A model generated the notes under the pieces. That model ran no database searches. It saw only the letters and a program-made list of their open reading frames with translations, and had not been told where the DNA came from. From Cyanobium sp. CZS25K (lineage in GTDB: Bacteria > Cyanobacteriota > Cyanobacteriia > PCC-6307 > Cyanobiaceae): a DNA stretch of 64,000 bases. Location of the stretch: positions 1-64,000 of the forward strand of contig JAUCZB010000017.1 in NCBI GenBank assembly GCA_030373325.1. Reading direction: 5' to 3'. This document shows positions 9,955 through 19,020 of this stretch, piece after piece (position 1 is the first letter of the stretch; every line of letters starts with the position of its first letter). Position numbers and translations under genes: made by a program.

Positions 9955-10321
9955 CACAGCTCGGCAAAGCTGTGCGCATCTTAGTGCGCACCAGCCCTTG
10001 CCTCCCTCCGCTGCTGGCGCACAGTCTTGCCGTTCCATCGCTCTGCCATTGCTGTGCTGGCTGGAATGGGTCTTGCCTTTTCGCCCCAGCACTTCACCCT
10101 CTGAACACTTTCACGCTGGCGGCCAAGGCGTGTTTCAGTGCGTGGGTACAAGGCGGCCCGCCTGAATCGTGCCGGACGGCCTTGCCCGGAGCCGACGCCC
10201 ATCTGCCGGCAGCTTTGTTGGCCTGATCGCCTGCCGCCAGCAGCCGCCGCAATCTCCAGCGACTGCTGAGCCTGCTCAACAGCCCTGAGCTTGCTGAGTT
10301 GTACCGCGGTTGAGGCGCTCA
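9955..10321. other. gap between two toxin-antitoxin remnants
   Basis: No gene is recognised on either strand. It should contain the promoter of the minus-strand vapBC pair just upstream of 9954, but no clear promoter elements stand out. Confidence 0.4.
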
Positions 10322-10606
10322 TCAGTCCAGCTCCTCTTGCCAGGGGTTGATCGTCGCCACCCCCACGTCCACCGGCAGCAGCCGATCGCCATACAGCCGC
10401 AACAGCTGATCCAGCCATCCGGCCAGTTGCTGGGCAAAACCTGCATCGCTGGCGCGCTTGCGGGCAATGCCCCGTTCGATCTCGCCGATGCTCACCACAC
10501 TTAAAAAACACTCCTCCGGCCGCTGCCTGCTGATCTAGGCCACCACCCCCGGATCCCGCCTGCGCAGCCTCAGCTCCGAGAGCACCATCGTGTCAATGAG
10601 AAACAT
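10322..10606 (-). pseudogene. VapC-type PIN toxin with amber stop and deletion
   Basis: From the ATG at 10606 the frame reads MFLIDTMVLSELRLRRRDPG, the typical start of a PIN toxin with its first catalytic aspartate. A TAG follows at 10535-10537 and the frame then continues with ISRQRPEECFL, SVVSIGEIERGIARKR (the second conserved glutamate), FAQQLAGWLDQLL and RLLPVDVG. The end, VATINPWQEELD, resembles the extreme C-terminus of such toxins, so the segment with the third and fourth acids appears deleted. The product cannot be an active nuclease. It starts 3 nt after the antitoxin stop. Confidence 0.8.
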
Positions 10607-10609
10607 CAA

Positions 10610-10870
10610 TCAGGAACACGGGAACTCCCTCGGCGTGAGCGGCATCCGCTCGAAGCACTCGTCGTCCTGCGGCATCTGCAGCAACAGTTCGTTCAGCGAT
10701 GGCGCATTGGCCACATCGAGGCGCTGCAGCCGCTGGTAGTCCTCGGCCGAGAGCACCACGCTCACCCACTTGCCCCGGCGCGTCACCTTCTGCGGCTCGC
10801 CCCGGGCGGCCGCATCCACCACCGCACTGAAGCGGTTCTTGGCGTCCTGTAGAATTTAAATGGTAACCAT
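10610..10870 (-). pseudogene. Phd/YefM-type antitoxin with early stop
   Basis: From the ATG at 10870 the frame reads MVTI, then TAA at 10856-10858, then ILQDAKNRFSAVVDAA, which is the canonical start of a Phd/YefM antitoxin. The remainder (GEPQKVTRRGKWVSVVLSAE, DYQRL) is open to 10610. The stop falls where these proteins usually have one or two residues before LQDAK. A shortened protein could begin at one of the GTG codons of SAVVDAA (70 residues), but it would lack the start of the DNA-binding part. Its toxin partner downstream also carries a stop. Confidence 0.75.
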
Positions 10871-10912
10871 GATTCTTGTGGCTAGTTGCTCTGGCTAGCC
10901 TAATGGCTGTGT

Positions 10913-11110
10913 TCATGCCACCGCCTGCAGCAGCTGGTGCAAGGCCTGTCGCCAATGCAGTGCAGGCAGCTCCAGCGCCTGGCGCGTCGACGAGCAATCC
11001 AGCAGGGAATAGCTGGGGCGCTGGGCCGGCAGCGGGTACTCGGCGGTCGTGAGCCGCATCGCTCCAGTGCAGCACCGCCCGTAGCTCTATCGGTGTATCC
11101 ACCACTGCCA
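10913..11110 (-). pseudogene. C-terminal fragment of a second rmlD
   Basis: Minus-strand reading gives AVLHWSD, an RmlD signature, then after a frame change LTTAEYPLPAQRPSYSLLDC followed by SSTRQALELPALHWRQAL and a stop at 10913-10915. This is the usual RmlD C-terminus (the PTPARRPAYS-type segment). The segment that normally lies between HWSDAG and the TTAEYP region is missing. Nothing of the N-terminal two thirds is present. It is a separate remnant from the broken rmlD at 5.8-6.5 kb. Confidence 0.75.
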
Positions 11111-11189
11111 TCGGTTCTCAGAAAGAACCGGGCCAAAACTTGGTAAGAATCCCCAGACATTGGCCGTGACCTGAACATCCCTACCGCCA

Positions 11190-12362
11190 TCAACCCACCT
11201 GCGGCGCCCTCTCCAGCCAATGACCGAAGGGTGCCACCTGGCGCACGGCGGCCATCTTCAGGCGCCGCGCCAATCGGATGCGTCGTTGCTTGTTGGCCAG
11301 CCTGCGGCTGTAGAACGTTTCCTGGATGGCCTGGCTGTTGATGGCCTGGAGGTGTCGCAGGCAACTCAACGCATCGCAGAACTGGCCGTTGCTCCAGTTG
11401 AAGTAGCGCGGGTAGCGCCCCAGCATGATCGCGGCGAGCTGATCCAGGTTCAGTTGTCGGTGGCGGCCGGGCTGCTTGGCCCAGTCGGTGGTGAGGCCCC
11501 AGCCGGCATAGGCGGGGGTGCCGTAGGTATGCACGGGCTTGCCGCGGATCAGCGCTTCGAGGCCGGCCGTTGAGGAGATCACGTGGACCGCATCCACGGC
11601 ATCCATCCAATGGCTGATGTCGCTGTCGCAGGCCAGTTGGTCGCAATGCTGATGCCAAAGATAGGCACGGTTTCCGCGCAGATAGCCCTTGCGCACGTCA
11701 TTGGGATGGGGGCGGTAGACAATCCACGCCTGTGGATGTTGCTCCCGAATCGCCTGCAGGAGGGCTTTGTTGCTGCGGATGGGGCTCAGGCTTTTTCGCA
11801 GCGCCTGATCACCTTCCACCTGGCCCACGGCCAGGATCGTGGTGCGGTGGCTGGGCGGCGTCGCCGTTGCATCCAGGGCCGGCTGGGAGAGATTGCATTT
11901 GCTGAGCCGATGCTCGCGGATGAAGGCCACCAGCTCCTGGCCAAGCTGTGCGTCGGCCGTGGTCAGCGGGTGGAGGTTGAGCAGCTGTTGCAGTTCCGAT
12001 GGAGCCTGGGCGTCGTAGTGCACTCCCAGGCGATCCAGCAGCAGGGAGTAATAGAAGCTGCCGGTGAGCCCCAGCCCGCGTGAACTGATGAAACCATCCT
12101 CCGCCGTCACAATCTTCAGGTGCGGATGGGCCGCTCTCAGCTCGGTGGGGATGGTCGTCTGACGGCCCCACACGAGCAGGTGGTCGACCTCGCGGTAGGC
12201 CGCGGCGCTGCGGGGCAACGTCGTGCAGAAGCGGAGACTCGTGGCACCGCGCAGATACTCCTGCAGCACCACCCGCTTCCAGCGGCGGGCCACCACGCAC
12301 AGCCAGCGGCCATGGTTGCTGGCCATGGTGGAGGCGTGGAGGTCGGTGGCTGTGTTCACCAT
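11190..12362 (-). CDS. KpsC-like Kdo transferase, single module
   Basis: A 390-residue protein of the capsule polysaccharide biosynthesis family that includes KpsC, KpsS and LpsZ. Signature parts are TAEDGFISSRGLGL, LLLDRLGVHYDA, IVYRPHPNDVRKG, and near the C-terminus VHVISSTAGLEALIRGKPVH followed by TYGTPAYAGWGLTTDW. KpsC of E. coli has two such modules and adds Kdo to a lyso-phosphatidylglycerol anchor; this protein has only one. The ATG at 12362 overlaps the upstream glycosyltransferase by 7 nt. The frame runs on upstream through that gene but not as a real protein. With a complete Kdo pathway encoded next door, a beta-Kdo transferase role is likely; the acceptor is unknown. Confidence 0.85.
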   Translation of the reverse strand: MVNTATDLHASTMASNHGRWLCVVARRWKRVVLQEYLRGATSLRFCTTLPRSAAAYREVDHLLVWGRQTTIPTELRAAHPHLKIVTAEDGFISSRGLGLTGSFYYSLLLDRLGVHYDAQAPSELQQLLNLHPLTTADAQLGQELVAFIREHRLSKCNLSQPALDATATPPSHRTTILAVGQVEGDQALRKSLSPIRSNKALLQAIREQHPQAWIVYRPHPNDVRKGYLRGNRAYLWHQHCDQLACDSDISHWMDAVDAVHVISSTAGLEALIRGKPVHTYGTPAYAGWGLTTDWAKQPGRHRQLNLDQLAAIMLGRYPRYFNWSNGQFCDALSCLRHLQAINSQAIQETFYSRRLANKQRRIRLARRLKMAAVRQVAPFGHWLERAPQVG

Positions 12363-13498
12363 GCCCTCGGCTGGGTGAGCACCTGATCGATGGCGGCGCG
12401 GTAGCGGGGCAGCAGGTTGTTCCAGCCGAAGCATTGTTGAACCCAGGCGGCTGCCCGCTCGCTCTGGTGTTGACGCTGTTGGGATGTCAAGGCCACCTGG
12501 GCCTGAATGTGCTGAGCGAAGGCTTCCGCATCCCGTGCCGGCAGCAGCGAGCCATTGGCGTCGCTGATGACATCGGTGATGCCCTCCATGCAACTGGCGA
12601 GGCAGTAAAGGCCATGGAGCCCGGCTTCCAGCATCACAATGCCGAAACCTTCCATATCGCTGTTGATTCGGAGGTTTGGCATCACAAACAGATCGGCCAG
12701 CCGGTACACCCGGGCCAGTTCGCCATCTTCTAGGAGCCCCAGCGGAAACACTCTGTGCCGTAGGCCACGTTTCGCAATGGCCCTGTCGATCTCCCCGGCC
12801 TGGGGTCCTCTGCCCACCAGCCACAGGTGGACATGCTCCGGCAGCAGGGGCATCACCGCATCCACAAACCAGGCATAACCCTTGCGTGGGATCTGGCGGC
12901 CCACGGCGAGGCACACAAACGTGCCGGGCGCCCTGATCGGTACGCGCTCGCTGCGGGTGACGGGGGGGAGTGAGGACCACCGCTGGCAGATGCCATTGGG
13001 CAGCACCTGCAGCCGATCTGCCGCAAAACCCCGCTCCAGGCACTCCTGCGCGGTGGCACGGCTGACGCAGATCACTCCGTCCAGCTGGGCCAGGCTGCGC
13101 CGGATCCACCACTGCGCGATCGGTGGCCCCTGGGTGATGTCCAACCCATGGGCAATGGCCATCAGCCTCAGTCCGCGGCGCCGCAGCAGCAGCGGGGCCA
13201 AAAGGGGCAACAGCAGCGCAGGGTTCAGCGAGGCAAACAGCACGACATCGGCGCGCCACAGCCACACCTGCCGGATCAGCCGCCACGGCAGTGCCAGAAA
13301 GAACAGGGGGACCCGCCAGCCGATCTCTCGCCTCGGGCAGGCCAGAACCACCCTGCTCAGGGACACGTCGTCCAGGCTCTCCAGCTGGGTGAGCAGATCC
13401 CGGGCCGCCCGTTGCATGCCACCCGCGTTGCTGCTCGGGGCCCGCGCCGGGGCCATGCAGTGACTCACAAACACGAGCCGCAGAGCGCGTGCCTTCAT
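12356..13498 (-). CDS. glycosyltransferase family 4 protein
   Basis: A GT-B fold glycosyltransferase of about 380 residues. The N-terminal half has LVFVSHCMAPAR and SSNAGGMQRAARDLLTQL (acceptor side). The C-terminal half has CLAVGRQIPRKGYAWFVDAV, WLVGRGP and PNLRINSDMEGFGIVMLEAG, with the EGFGIVMLEA donor-binding motif of GT4 enzymes. The ATG at 13498 is preferred to 13519 because the first beta strand (ALRLVFVSH) follows directly. The gene is translationally coupled to the KpsC-like gene downstream, so both probably build the same glycan. Confidence 0.88.
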   Translation of the reverse strand: MKARALRLVFVSHCMAPARAPSSNAGGMQRAARDLLTQLESLDDVSLSRVVLACPRREIGWRVPLFFLALPWRLIRQVWLWRADVVLFASLNPALLLPLLAPLLLRRRGLRLMAIAHGLDITQGPPIAQWWIRRSLAQLDGVICVSRATAQECLERGFAADRLQVLPNGICQRWSSLPPVTRSERVPIRAPGTFVCLAVGRQIPRKGYAWFVDAVMPLLPEHVHLWLVGRGPQAGEIDRAIAKRGLRHRVFPLGLLEDGELARVYRLADLFVMPNLRINSDMEGFGIVMLEAGLHGLYCLASCMEGITDVISDANGSLLPARDAEAFAQHIQAQVALTSQQRQHQSERAAAWVQQCFGWNNLLPRYRAAIDQVLTQPRAW

Positions 13499-14492
13499 GA
13501 GACTCTTGGCTCCCGGCAAGCTTTTGAGCCCATTGCGCCCGAACCCTAACCCAGCCGGATTTCTGCGCTCCCACGCCGGCGAGCAGCCCCACCCGGCCAG
13601 GCGGCGCTACCTTCTTCGGCACGTGCCCGAGGTGAAACGCCTCTGCCAGCCGTACCCGATCACGGCCCTCTGGATCCTCGCCCTGGTGGCCAGCCAATGG
13701 GGCCTGGCCCTGGTGGCCGTCCCCCGCTTGCCCTGGCCGGTCGCTCTGCTGCTGATCTGGCTGGTGGGTGCGCCCCTCAGCCACGCCCTTTTTGTGTTGA
13801 TGCACGACTGTGCCCACGATCTGGTGTCGCGCCATCGCTGGCACAACCAGCTGCTGGCCATCGTCTGCGACCTGGCCCAGGTCATCCCCTCCGCCGCCAG
13901 CTTTCGGCGTTATCACCTGCGCCACCACGCGGCCATGGGCCAGCTCGGTGTGGATGCCGATCTGCCCACACCTCTGGAGGCGCGCCTGGTGGGCCACTCC
14001 ACCTGGCGCAAGGCGCTCTGGATGTGTGGCTACAGCCTCAGTGAAGCCCTTCGGCCCTTTTCCAGCCAGGCCATGGCAGGGCCGAGGGGTTGGTTGGCCC
14101 TCAATCTTGTGCTGGTTCTGCTGGCCGATCTGCTGCTGCTGACGGTTGGAGGCTTTGGGGCCCTGGCCTATCTGCTCGCTTCCACCCTGGTGGCCCTGGG
14201 GCCCCATCCCCTCGCCGGCCGCTGGCTGGCGGAGCACTACGTGTTCTTCCCCGGCCAGCAAACAGCGTCGATGTACGGATGGGGAAATCGCCTGGCCTTC
14301 AATGTGGGGTATCACACCGAGCACCATGATCTGCCTTCGGTGCCATGGGTGGCACTGCCCCGGATCAGGGAATTGGCTCCTGATCTCTATCAACAGCCGT
14401 CCCATCGATCCTGGGGAGGCTGTCTCTGGCGATTCATCACCGATCCCAGCCTTTCGCCCTACGCCCGGTACCTGAATGAGCGCTCCCGCTAA
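13497..14492 (+). CDS. sphingolipid delta-4 desaturase-like fatty acid desaturase
   Basis: A 331-residue membrane di-iron desaturase. The three histidine boxes are present: HDCAHD, HLRHH and HTEHHD, separated by strongly hydrophobic segments (ALWILALVASQWGLALVAV, LALNLVLVLLADLLLL). The N-terminal RRRYLLRHVPEVKRL segment resembles the IL..PEIK.L element of dihydroceramide desaturases (DES1), which supports a start upstream of about 13590. The ATG at 13497 shares its bases with the start of the divergent GT4 gene (CATG), so the true start may be a later alternative codon. It overlaps the next glycosyltransferase by 17 nt. The substrate could be a ceramide-like or other long-chain lipid; this is inferred from family only. 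Confidence 0.85.
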   Translation: MRLLAPGKLLSPLRPNPNPAGFLRSHAGEQPHPARRRYLLRHVPEVKRLCQPYPITALWILALVASQWGLALVAVPRLPWPVALLLIWLVGAPLSHALFVLMHDCAHDLVSRHRWHNQLLAIVCDLAQVIPSAASFRRYHLRHHAAMGQLGVDADLPTPLEARLVGHSTWRKALWMCGYSLSEALRPFSSQAMAGPRGWLALNLVLVLLADLLLLTVGGFGALAYLLASTLVALGPHPLAGRWLAEHYVFFPGQQTASMYGWGNRLAFNVGYHTEHHDLPSVPWVALPRIRELAPDLYQQPSHRSWGGCLWRFITDPSLSPYARYLNERSR

Positions 14493-15585
14493 GCCGCTGC
14501 TCATCTATGGCGTCAATGGTGATGGTCGTGGGCATGCCGCAAGGGCCTTGGTGTTGGCCCCCTACCTGCGCCCCCACTACCGGATTGTGTTTCACAGTTC
14601 GCAGGACGCCCTGGCGCTGTTGCGGCAGAGCTTTGTGAACCAGGACGACATTGCCTTCGTGGAAATTCCCGGCACCCGTTGGATCTATCGCCACCGGCGA
14701 ATCAGCCCCTGGCGTTCGGCGCTTCATTTCCTGGTCCAGGCGCTCTGGGTGTTCCCGCGTGAGGCCAGGCGGCTGCAGCGCTCCTGGCGTCACACGCCTC
14801 CCGTTGGGGTGATCTGTGATTTCGAACCGGTGGTGGCCCGTGCTGCCGCCGTGGCGGGCCTGCCCCTGGTGGCCTTGAGCCATCAGCATGCCATGGCGGC
14901 GATGGATCCAGGCCAGCTGGGATTGTCGCCCCTTCAGCAGTGGATCTACCGCCTCTACGCCTGGCTCAACACACCACGCTTCGGGGCTCTGGTGATCAGC
15001 TCCTTTTTTCAGCTGCCGCTGCGAAGCGCTTTCTCCGGGGCCCTGGTGGTGGGTGGTCTGCTGCGGCCGGAGCTCCTGCAGCTCAGTCAGGAGCAGCAGC
15101 TGGCAGAGGGTGCTCCCCTGGCCTATCTCCGCCGCCAGGGCCTGCACCGGCCGGTGTTGAACAGCCTCCAGCAACTGGTGCCTGGCGCCGTCGTTTTCGG
15201 GCTGGATGCCCCACCTGGGCTGGCGTTTTCAGGGCTGCGGTTCCGCCCGGTTGATCCCGACGGCTTCCTGCGTTGTCTGGCTGCGGCCCCTTTTCTGGTG
15301 GCGGCCGCTGGCCATCAGTTGCTGTGCGAAGCGATGCAATTGCAGAAGCCTGTCCTGGCCCTCTATGAGCGCGCCCACGATGAACAGCGGCTCAACGCCC
15401 GCCTGTGGGAGCGGGCCGGGTACGGCATGGCCGTGGAGCTCGAGCGCTTTGAGACCCATCGACTTCAGGCCTTCATCGACCGCCTTCCTCGCTACCGGTG
15501 TGCTCTTCAGAAGCGCGTCGGCGCCTTGGGCAATGCCCCGGTCACCGCTGTCTGGATGCTCCGCCAGCTCCAGGCTCTGGCCTGA
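14476..15585 (+). CDS. MurG/MJ1255-like glycosyltransferase
   Basis: A 369-residue GT-B glycosyltransferase of the group related to UDP-GlcNAc:lipid transferases. The start LLIYGVNGDGRGHAARAL is the glycine-rich loop of that group. Later parts are GVICDFEPVVARAAAVAGLP, SHQHAM, FRPVDPDGFLRCL, AAPFLVAAAGHQLLCEAM and LALYERAHDEQRLNA, which form the donor side. It starts inside the end of the desaturase gene (17 nt overlap) and is 65 nt upstream of kdsD. The coupling suggests that it glycosylates a lipid made or modified by the desaturase. Confidence 0.8.
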   Translation: MSAPAKPLLIYGVNGDGRGHAARALVLAPYLRPHYRIVFHSSQDALALLRQSFVNQDDIAFVEIPGTRWIYRHRRISPWRSALHFLVQALWVFPREARRLQRSWRHTPPVGVICDFEPVVARAAAVAGLPLVALSHQHAMAAMDPGQLGLSPLQQWIYRLYAWLNTPRFGALVISSFFQLPLRSAFSGALVVGGLLRPELLQLSQEQQLAEGAPLAYLRRQGLHRPVLNSLQQLVPGAVVFGLDAPPGLAFSGLRFRPVDPDGFLRCLAAAPFLVAAAGHQLLCEAMQLQKPVLALYERAHDEQRLNARLWERAGYGMAVELERFETHRLQAFIDRLPRYRCALQKRVGALGNAPVTAVWMLRQLQALA

Positions 15586-15650
15586 GTCGTGCAGGCCCTG
15601 AAGGCCTCCGCCCAGCAGGGCTGAGAAGATGACTCTCCCCGTTCGTTGCC

Positions 15651-16670
15651 GTGTCTGCCCTTACCCGCTGCCTGCAGGAAGAGGCGGCGGCCATCGCGGC
15701 CGCTGCCGATCGCCTCGATGCCGCCCAGGTGGAGGCAGCCCTCGACCTGCTGGCAAGCTGTCGCGTGCACCGCAGCAAAATGGTGCTTTCCGGGATCGGC
15801 AAGAGCGGCATCGTCGCCCGCAAGATCGCCGCCACCTTTTCTTCCATCGGCCTGACAGCGGTTTTTCTCAACCCCGTGGATGCCCTCCATGGGGACCTGG
15901 GCATCGTGTCGGACAGGGATGTGGCCCTGCTGCTCTCGAACAGCGGCGAAACCGAGGAGCTGCTGGCCATCCTCCCCCACCTGAAACGGCGTGGGGCCGC
16001 CTGCATTGCCCTGGTGGGCCGAGTAGCTTCCAGCCTGGCCAGGTGTTCCGATGTCGTTCTGGATGGCTCGGTCGACCGCGAGGTGTGTCCGCTGAACCTG
16101 GCCCCGACCGCCAGCACGGCCGTGGCGATGGCCGTGGGTGATGCCCTGGCCACGGTGTGGATGGAGCGGGCGGGCATTTCCCCTGCCGACTTCGCCGTCA
16201 ATCACCCCGCCGGGATGCTCGGACGGCGTCTCACCCTGCTCGTGGCCGATCTGATGGTGCCTGCCCACGAACTCACCCCCTTGGCGCCCGATGCCCCGCT
16301 GCATCTCGTGATCACCCAACTCACCCAGGGAAGTCCCAACCGGGGCAGCCTCGGCGCCACCTGGGTCCACGCGCAAGGGGACCCGCAGCGTCTGGCCGGC
16401 TTGATCACCGATGGGGACCTGCGTCGTGCCCTTCAGCACCATGGCCCCCACAACTGGGGGTCGGTGACGGCCGTTCAGATGGCCACCGTCCATCCGATCA
16501 CCGTGGCGCCACAGACCCTTGCTGCAGACGCCCTGGAGCTGATGGAACGTAATCCGCGCCAGTCCCTGTCCGTTCTGCCCGTGGTGCACCCCGACCACCC
16601 ATGGCAGCTCCAGGGACTGCTCAGACTCCATGATCTGGTCCAGGCCGGTCTCAGCCCTGTGCAGCGATGA
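15651..16670 (+). CDS. kdsD: arabinose-5-phosphate isomerase
   Basis: KdsD/KpsF turns ribulose-5-phosphate into arabinose-5-phosphate, the first committed step to Kdo. The 339-residue product has an N-terminal SIS domain ([55 protein letters not shown]) and a C-terminal pair of CBS motifs ([37 protein letters not shown]). The start is a GTG at 15651. Its stop overlaps the kdsA start as ATGA, so the kds genes are translationally coupled. Confidence 0.95.
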   Translation: MSALTRCLQEEAAAIAAAADRLDAAQVEAALDLLASCRVHRSKMVLSGIGKSGIVARKIAATFSSIGLTAVFLNPVDALHGDLGIVSDRDVALLLSNSGETEELLAILPHLKRRGAACIALVGRVASSLARCSDVVLDGSVDREVCPLNLAPTASTAVAMAVGDALATVWMERAGISPADFAVNHPAGMLGRRLTLLVADLMVPAHELTPLAPDAPLHLVITQLTQGSPNRGSLGATWVHAQGDPQRLAGLITDGDLRRALQHHGPHNWGSVTAVQMATVHPITVAPQTLAADALELMERNPRQSLSVLPVVHPDHPWQLQGLLRLHDLVQAGLSPVQR

Positions 16671-17512
16671 ATCCTCCTGACGCAGCACCGCTGCCGTTCC
16701 GGCTCATCGCCGGCCCTTGTGTGATTGAGAACCGCGATCTGGTGTTCCAGGTGGCCGATCAGGTCAGCAACCTCTGCCATCGGCTGGGAGTGGAGTACGT
16801 CTTCAAGGCCAGCTTCGACAAGGCCAACCGCAGCTCCGGCCAGTCGTACCGGGGACCTGGAACAGATGAGGGTCTGGCCATCCTCTCGGAGGTGCGCGAG
16901 CACTTCGGGGTGCCCGTGCTCACCGACATCCATGAAAGCCATCAGGCGGCTCCAGCCGCCCAGGCTGTGGATGTGCTGCAGATCCCGGCCTTCCTCTGCC
17001 GCCAGAGTGACCTGCTGGAGGCCGCCGCCCGGGCGGTGGCCGGCACCGATAAAGCCGTGAATGTCAAGAAGGGCCAGTTCCTCGCCCCCTGGGACATGGC
17101 CCAGGTTGTGAACAAGCTGGCCACTGCCGGCCTCGAGGCCGGCAGTGGCCGGCTGTGGCTCACCGAACGCGGCAGCAGCTTTGGTTACAACACCCTGGTG
17201 GTTGACTTCCGCAGCCTGCCCCAGCTGCAGGCCCTGGGCTGCCCGGTGATCTTCGATGCCACCCACGCGGTGCAGCAGCCCGGCGGGCGGGGCAGCAGCT
17301 CCGGCGGCCAACGGGAATTCGTGGCACCACTGGCCCGGGCCGCCGTGGCCGTGGGCGTGGACGGGCTGTTCATGGAGGTGCATCCCGACCCGGAACAGGC
17401 CCTCAGCGACGGACCCAACATGGTTCCGCTGCACCGGCTGGAGGCGTTGTTGCGCCAGTTGCTGGCCATCCGCGCGGTGGTGGCGGGCGGCATGGCCGTC
17501 AGCACGCTCTGA
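16667..17512 (+). CDS. kdsA: 3-deoxy-8-phosphooctulonate synthase
   Basis: KdsA condenses phosphoenolpyruvate with arabinose-5-phosphate to Kdo-8-phosphate. The 281-residue protein has all the family landmarks: [83 protein letters not shown] and FMEVHPDPE. Length is normal. It is coupled to kdsD upstream and ends one base before the kdsC start codon. Confidence 0.97.
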   Translation: MNPPDAAPLPFRLIAGPCVIENRDLVFQVADQVSNLCHRLGVEYVFKASFDKANRSSGQSYRGPGTDEGLAILSEVREHFGVPVLTDIHESHQAAPAAQAVDVLQIPAFLCRQSDLLEAAARAVAGTDKAVNVKKGQFLAPWDMAQVVNKLATAGLEAGSGRLWLTERGSSFGYNTLVVDFRSLPQLQALGCPVIFDATHAVQQPGGRGSSSGGQREFVAPLARAAVAVGVDGLFMEVHPDPEQALSDGPNMVPLHRLEALLRQLLAIRAVVAGGMAVSTL

Positions 17513-17513
17513 G

Positions 17514-18092
17514 ATGAACAGCCTGAGTGGCCTGGGCCTGCGCTCGCTTCTGCAGCGGCATCTGCTCACGCCTCGCCTGCGCCAGATCCGGCTGCTGGTC
17601 TGTGATGTGGATGGGGTGCTCACCGATGGCGGCCTCCACTACGACGAAGACGGCCGGGTGCTCAAGCGCTTTGACGTGCGCGATGGACTGGCGGTGCGGA
17701 TGTTGCAGCGCGCCGGCATCACCGTGGCCTTGCTCAGCGGCGGCCGCAGTGGCGCCATCGAGCAGCGAGCGGCTCACCTGGACATCCAATACTGCCGCGT
17801 GGGTGTGGGCGACAAGCAGCAAGGTCTGGAGCAGCTCCGGGCCGAACTGGGCATGGCCCGTGACCACACGGCCTTCATCGGCGACGACCTCAATGACCTG
17901 GCCGTGCGGCCGGTGGTCGGTCTGCTGGTGACGCCGGCCGATGCCGCCCGGGGGCTCCGGCGCCAGGCCGATTGGGTGCTGCGCCGCCCCGGGGGCGCAG
18001 GGGCCCTGCGCGAGTGCAGCGAAGCCCTGTTGGCCAGCCAGGGCCAGCTGGCCGACCAGCAGCGCCATGGCTGGCGGGAGGGCAACGCCTGA
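17514..18092 (+). CDS. kdsC: 3-deoxy-8-phosphooctulonate phosphatase
   Basis: KdsC removes phosphate from Kdo-8-phosphate to give Kdo. The 192-residue HAD-family enzyme has the nucleophile motif VCDVDGVLTDG, then FDVRDGLAVRML, ALLSGGRSGA (motif II serine region), a lysine in VGDKQQG, and the final acid motif FIGDDLNDL. The ATG at 17514 lies directly behind kdsA. A longer frame in the same phase starts inside kdsA but has no family similarity in its extra part. Confidence 0.95.
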   Translation: MNSLSGLGLRSLLQRHLLTPRLRQIRLLVCDVDGVLTDGGLHYDEDGRVLKRFDVRDGLAVRMLQRAGITVALLSGGRSGAIEQRAAHLDIQYCRVGVGDKQQGLEQLRAELGMARDHTAFIGDDLNDLAVRPVVGLLVTPADAARGLRRQADWVLRRPGGAGALRECSEALLASQGQLADQQRHGWREGNA

Positions 18093-18112
18093 TGCGGCCT
18101 CGCCGTGGCGCC

Positions 18113-18925
18113 TCAGGGCTCTGCCCCCAACAGGGCGCGGGCCTGCTCCAGCTGGGCGGGGGTATCCACCGCAAAGCAATCGGCCTCCAAGCGGAAGGTG
18201 GCGATGGGGATGCCGGCTTCGATCAGGCGCAGCTGTTCCAGCTTCTCCAGCCGTTCCATTGGCGAAGGGGGCAACCCTCTCCAGCCGGCCAGGACATCGG
18301 CCCGATAGCCGTAGATGCCCACGTGGCCCCAGTAGGTGGCGCGGCTGTGCCAGTGCTCCGGCGGCAGGTCGCGCACATGGGGCAGGGCACTGCGGGAGAA
18401 GGTGATCGCCCGGCCATCCGTGGCGCGCTGCACTTTGACAACGTTGGAATCGTGGATCTTCTCTGGAACCAGTGGGTAGACCGGTGTGGTCACCGGCAAC
18501 CAGGCGGCCGCCCCCCTGGCCTGAGCGGCCGCTCCAGAGGCCTCAGCGATCATCCTTTCCAGGAGGACGGGATCCAGCAGGAGCTGATCAGCCTGCACAT
18601 TGATCACCAGGGTGCGCTCCGGCGGCGCGCCACCGGCAGCCACCAGTTCCGCCACCACGCTGGCCAGCCGCTCGCTGCCGCTGCTGCAGTGCTCAGAGGT
18701 CGCCAGGGCTTCGAATCCCCAGCGTCGTACCGCCGTGAGCACCTCGGCGCTGTCGCTGCAGGCCAGCACCGCCGCCACGCCCCGGGCCTTGCCGCAACGC
18801 TCCAACACATGGCGCAGCATCGGCCGGCCGCCGACATCGGCCATCACCTTGCCCGGCAACCGTGAAGAAGCCAGCCGCGCCGGTACGGCCACCACAACGG
18901 CGGATTCGGATCTCGGCTCAGCCAT
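18113..18925 (-). CDS. kdsB: CMP-Kdo synthetase
   Basis: KdsB activates Kdo with CTP to CMP-Kdo, the donor for Kdo transferases. The 270-residue product begins with VVVAVPARLASSRLPGKVM, the nucleotide-binding stretch with its conserved arginine and lysine, followed by GGRPMLRHVLERC and TLVINVQADQLLLDP (usually VNVQGDEP). It lies tail to tail with kdsC, 20 nt apart, so the Kdo pathway is split between two convergent transcripts. The G-to-A change in NVQADQ is unusual but conservative. Confidence 0.92.
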   Translation of the reverse strand: MAEPRSESAVVVAVPARLASSRLPGKVMADVGGRPMLRHVLERCGKARGVAAVLACSDSAEVLTAVRRWGFEALATSEHCSSGSERLASVVAELVAAGGAPPERTLVINVQADQLLLDPVLLERMIAEASGAAAQARGAAAWLPVTTPVYPLVPEKIHDSNVVKVQRATDGRAITFSRSALPHVRDLPPEHWHSRATYWGHVGIYGYRADVLAGWRGLPPSPMERLEKLEQLRLIEAGIPIATFRLEADCFAVDTPAQLEQARALLGAEP

Positions 18926-19020
18926 CGGCAGTCCTTCCCTGGCCCGTGGACCGGAGCGTAGGTGCCCTGCTGCGTCTTGAGGTTCCCCCGGCGCTATGGC
19001 CAGCCGGACGCCGATGGCGC

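Noticed and set aside
11190..14504. A 1104-codon minus-strand frame read as one protein
   Set aside because: Only the last 390 codons match a family. The rest is antisense to the desaturase and out of frame through the GT4 gene.
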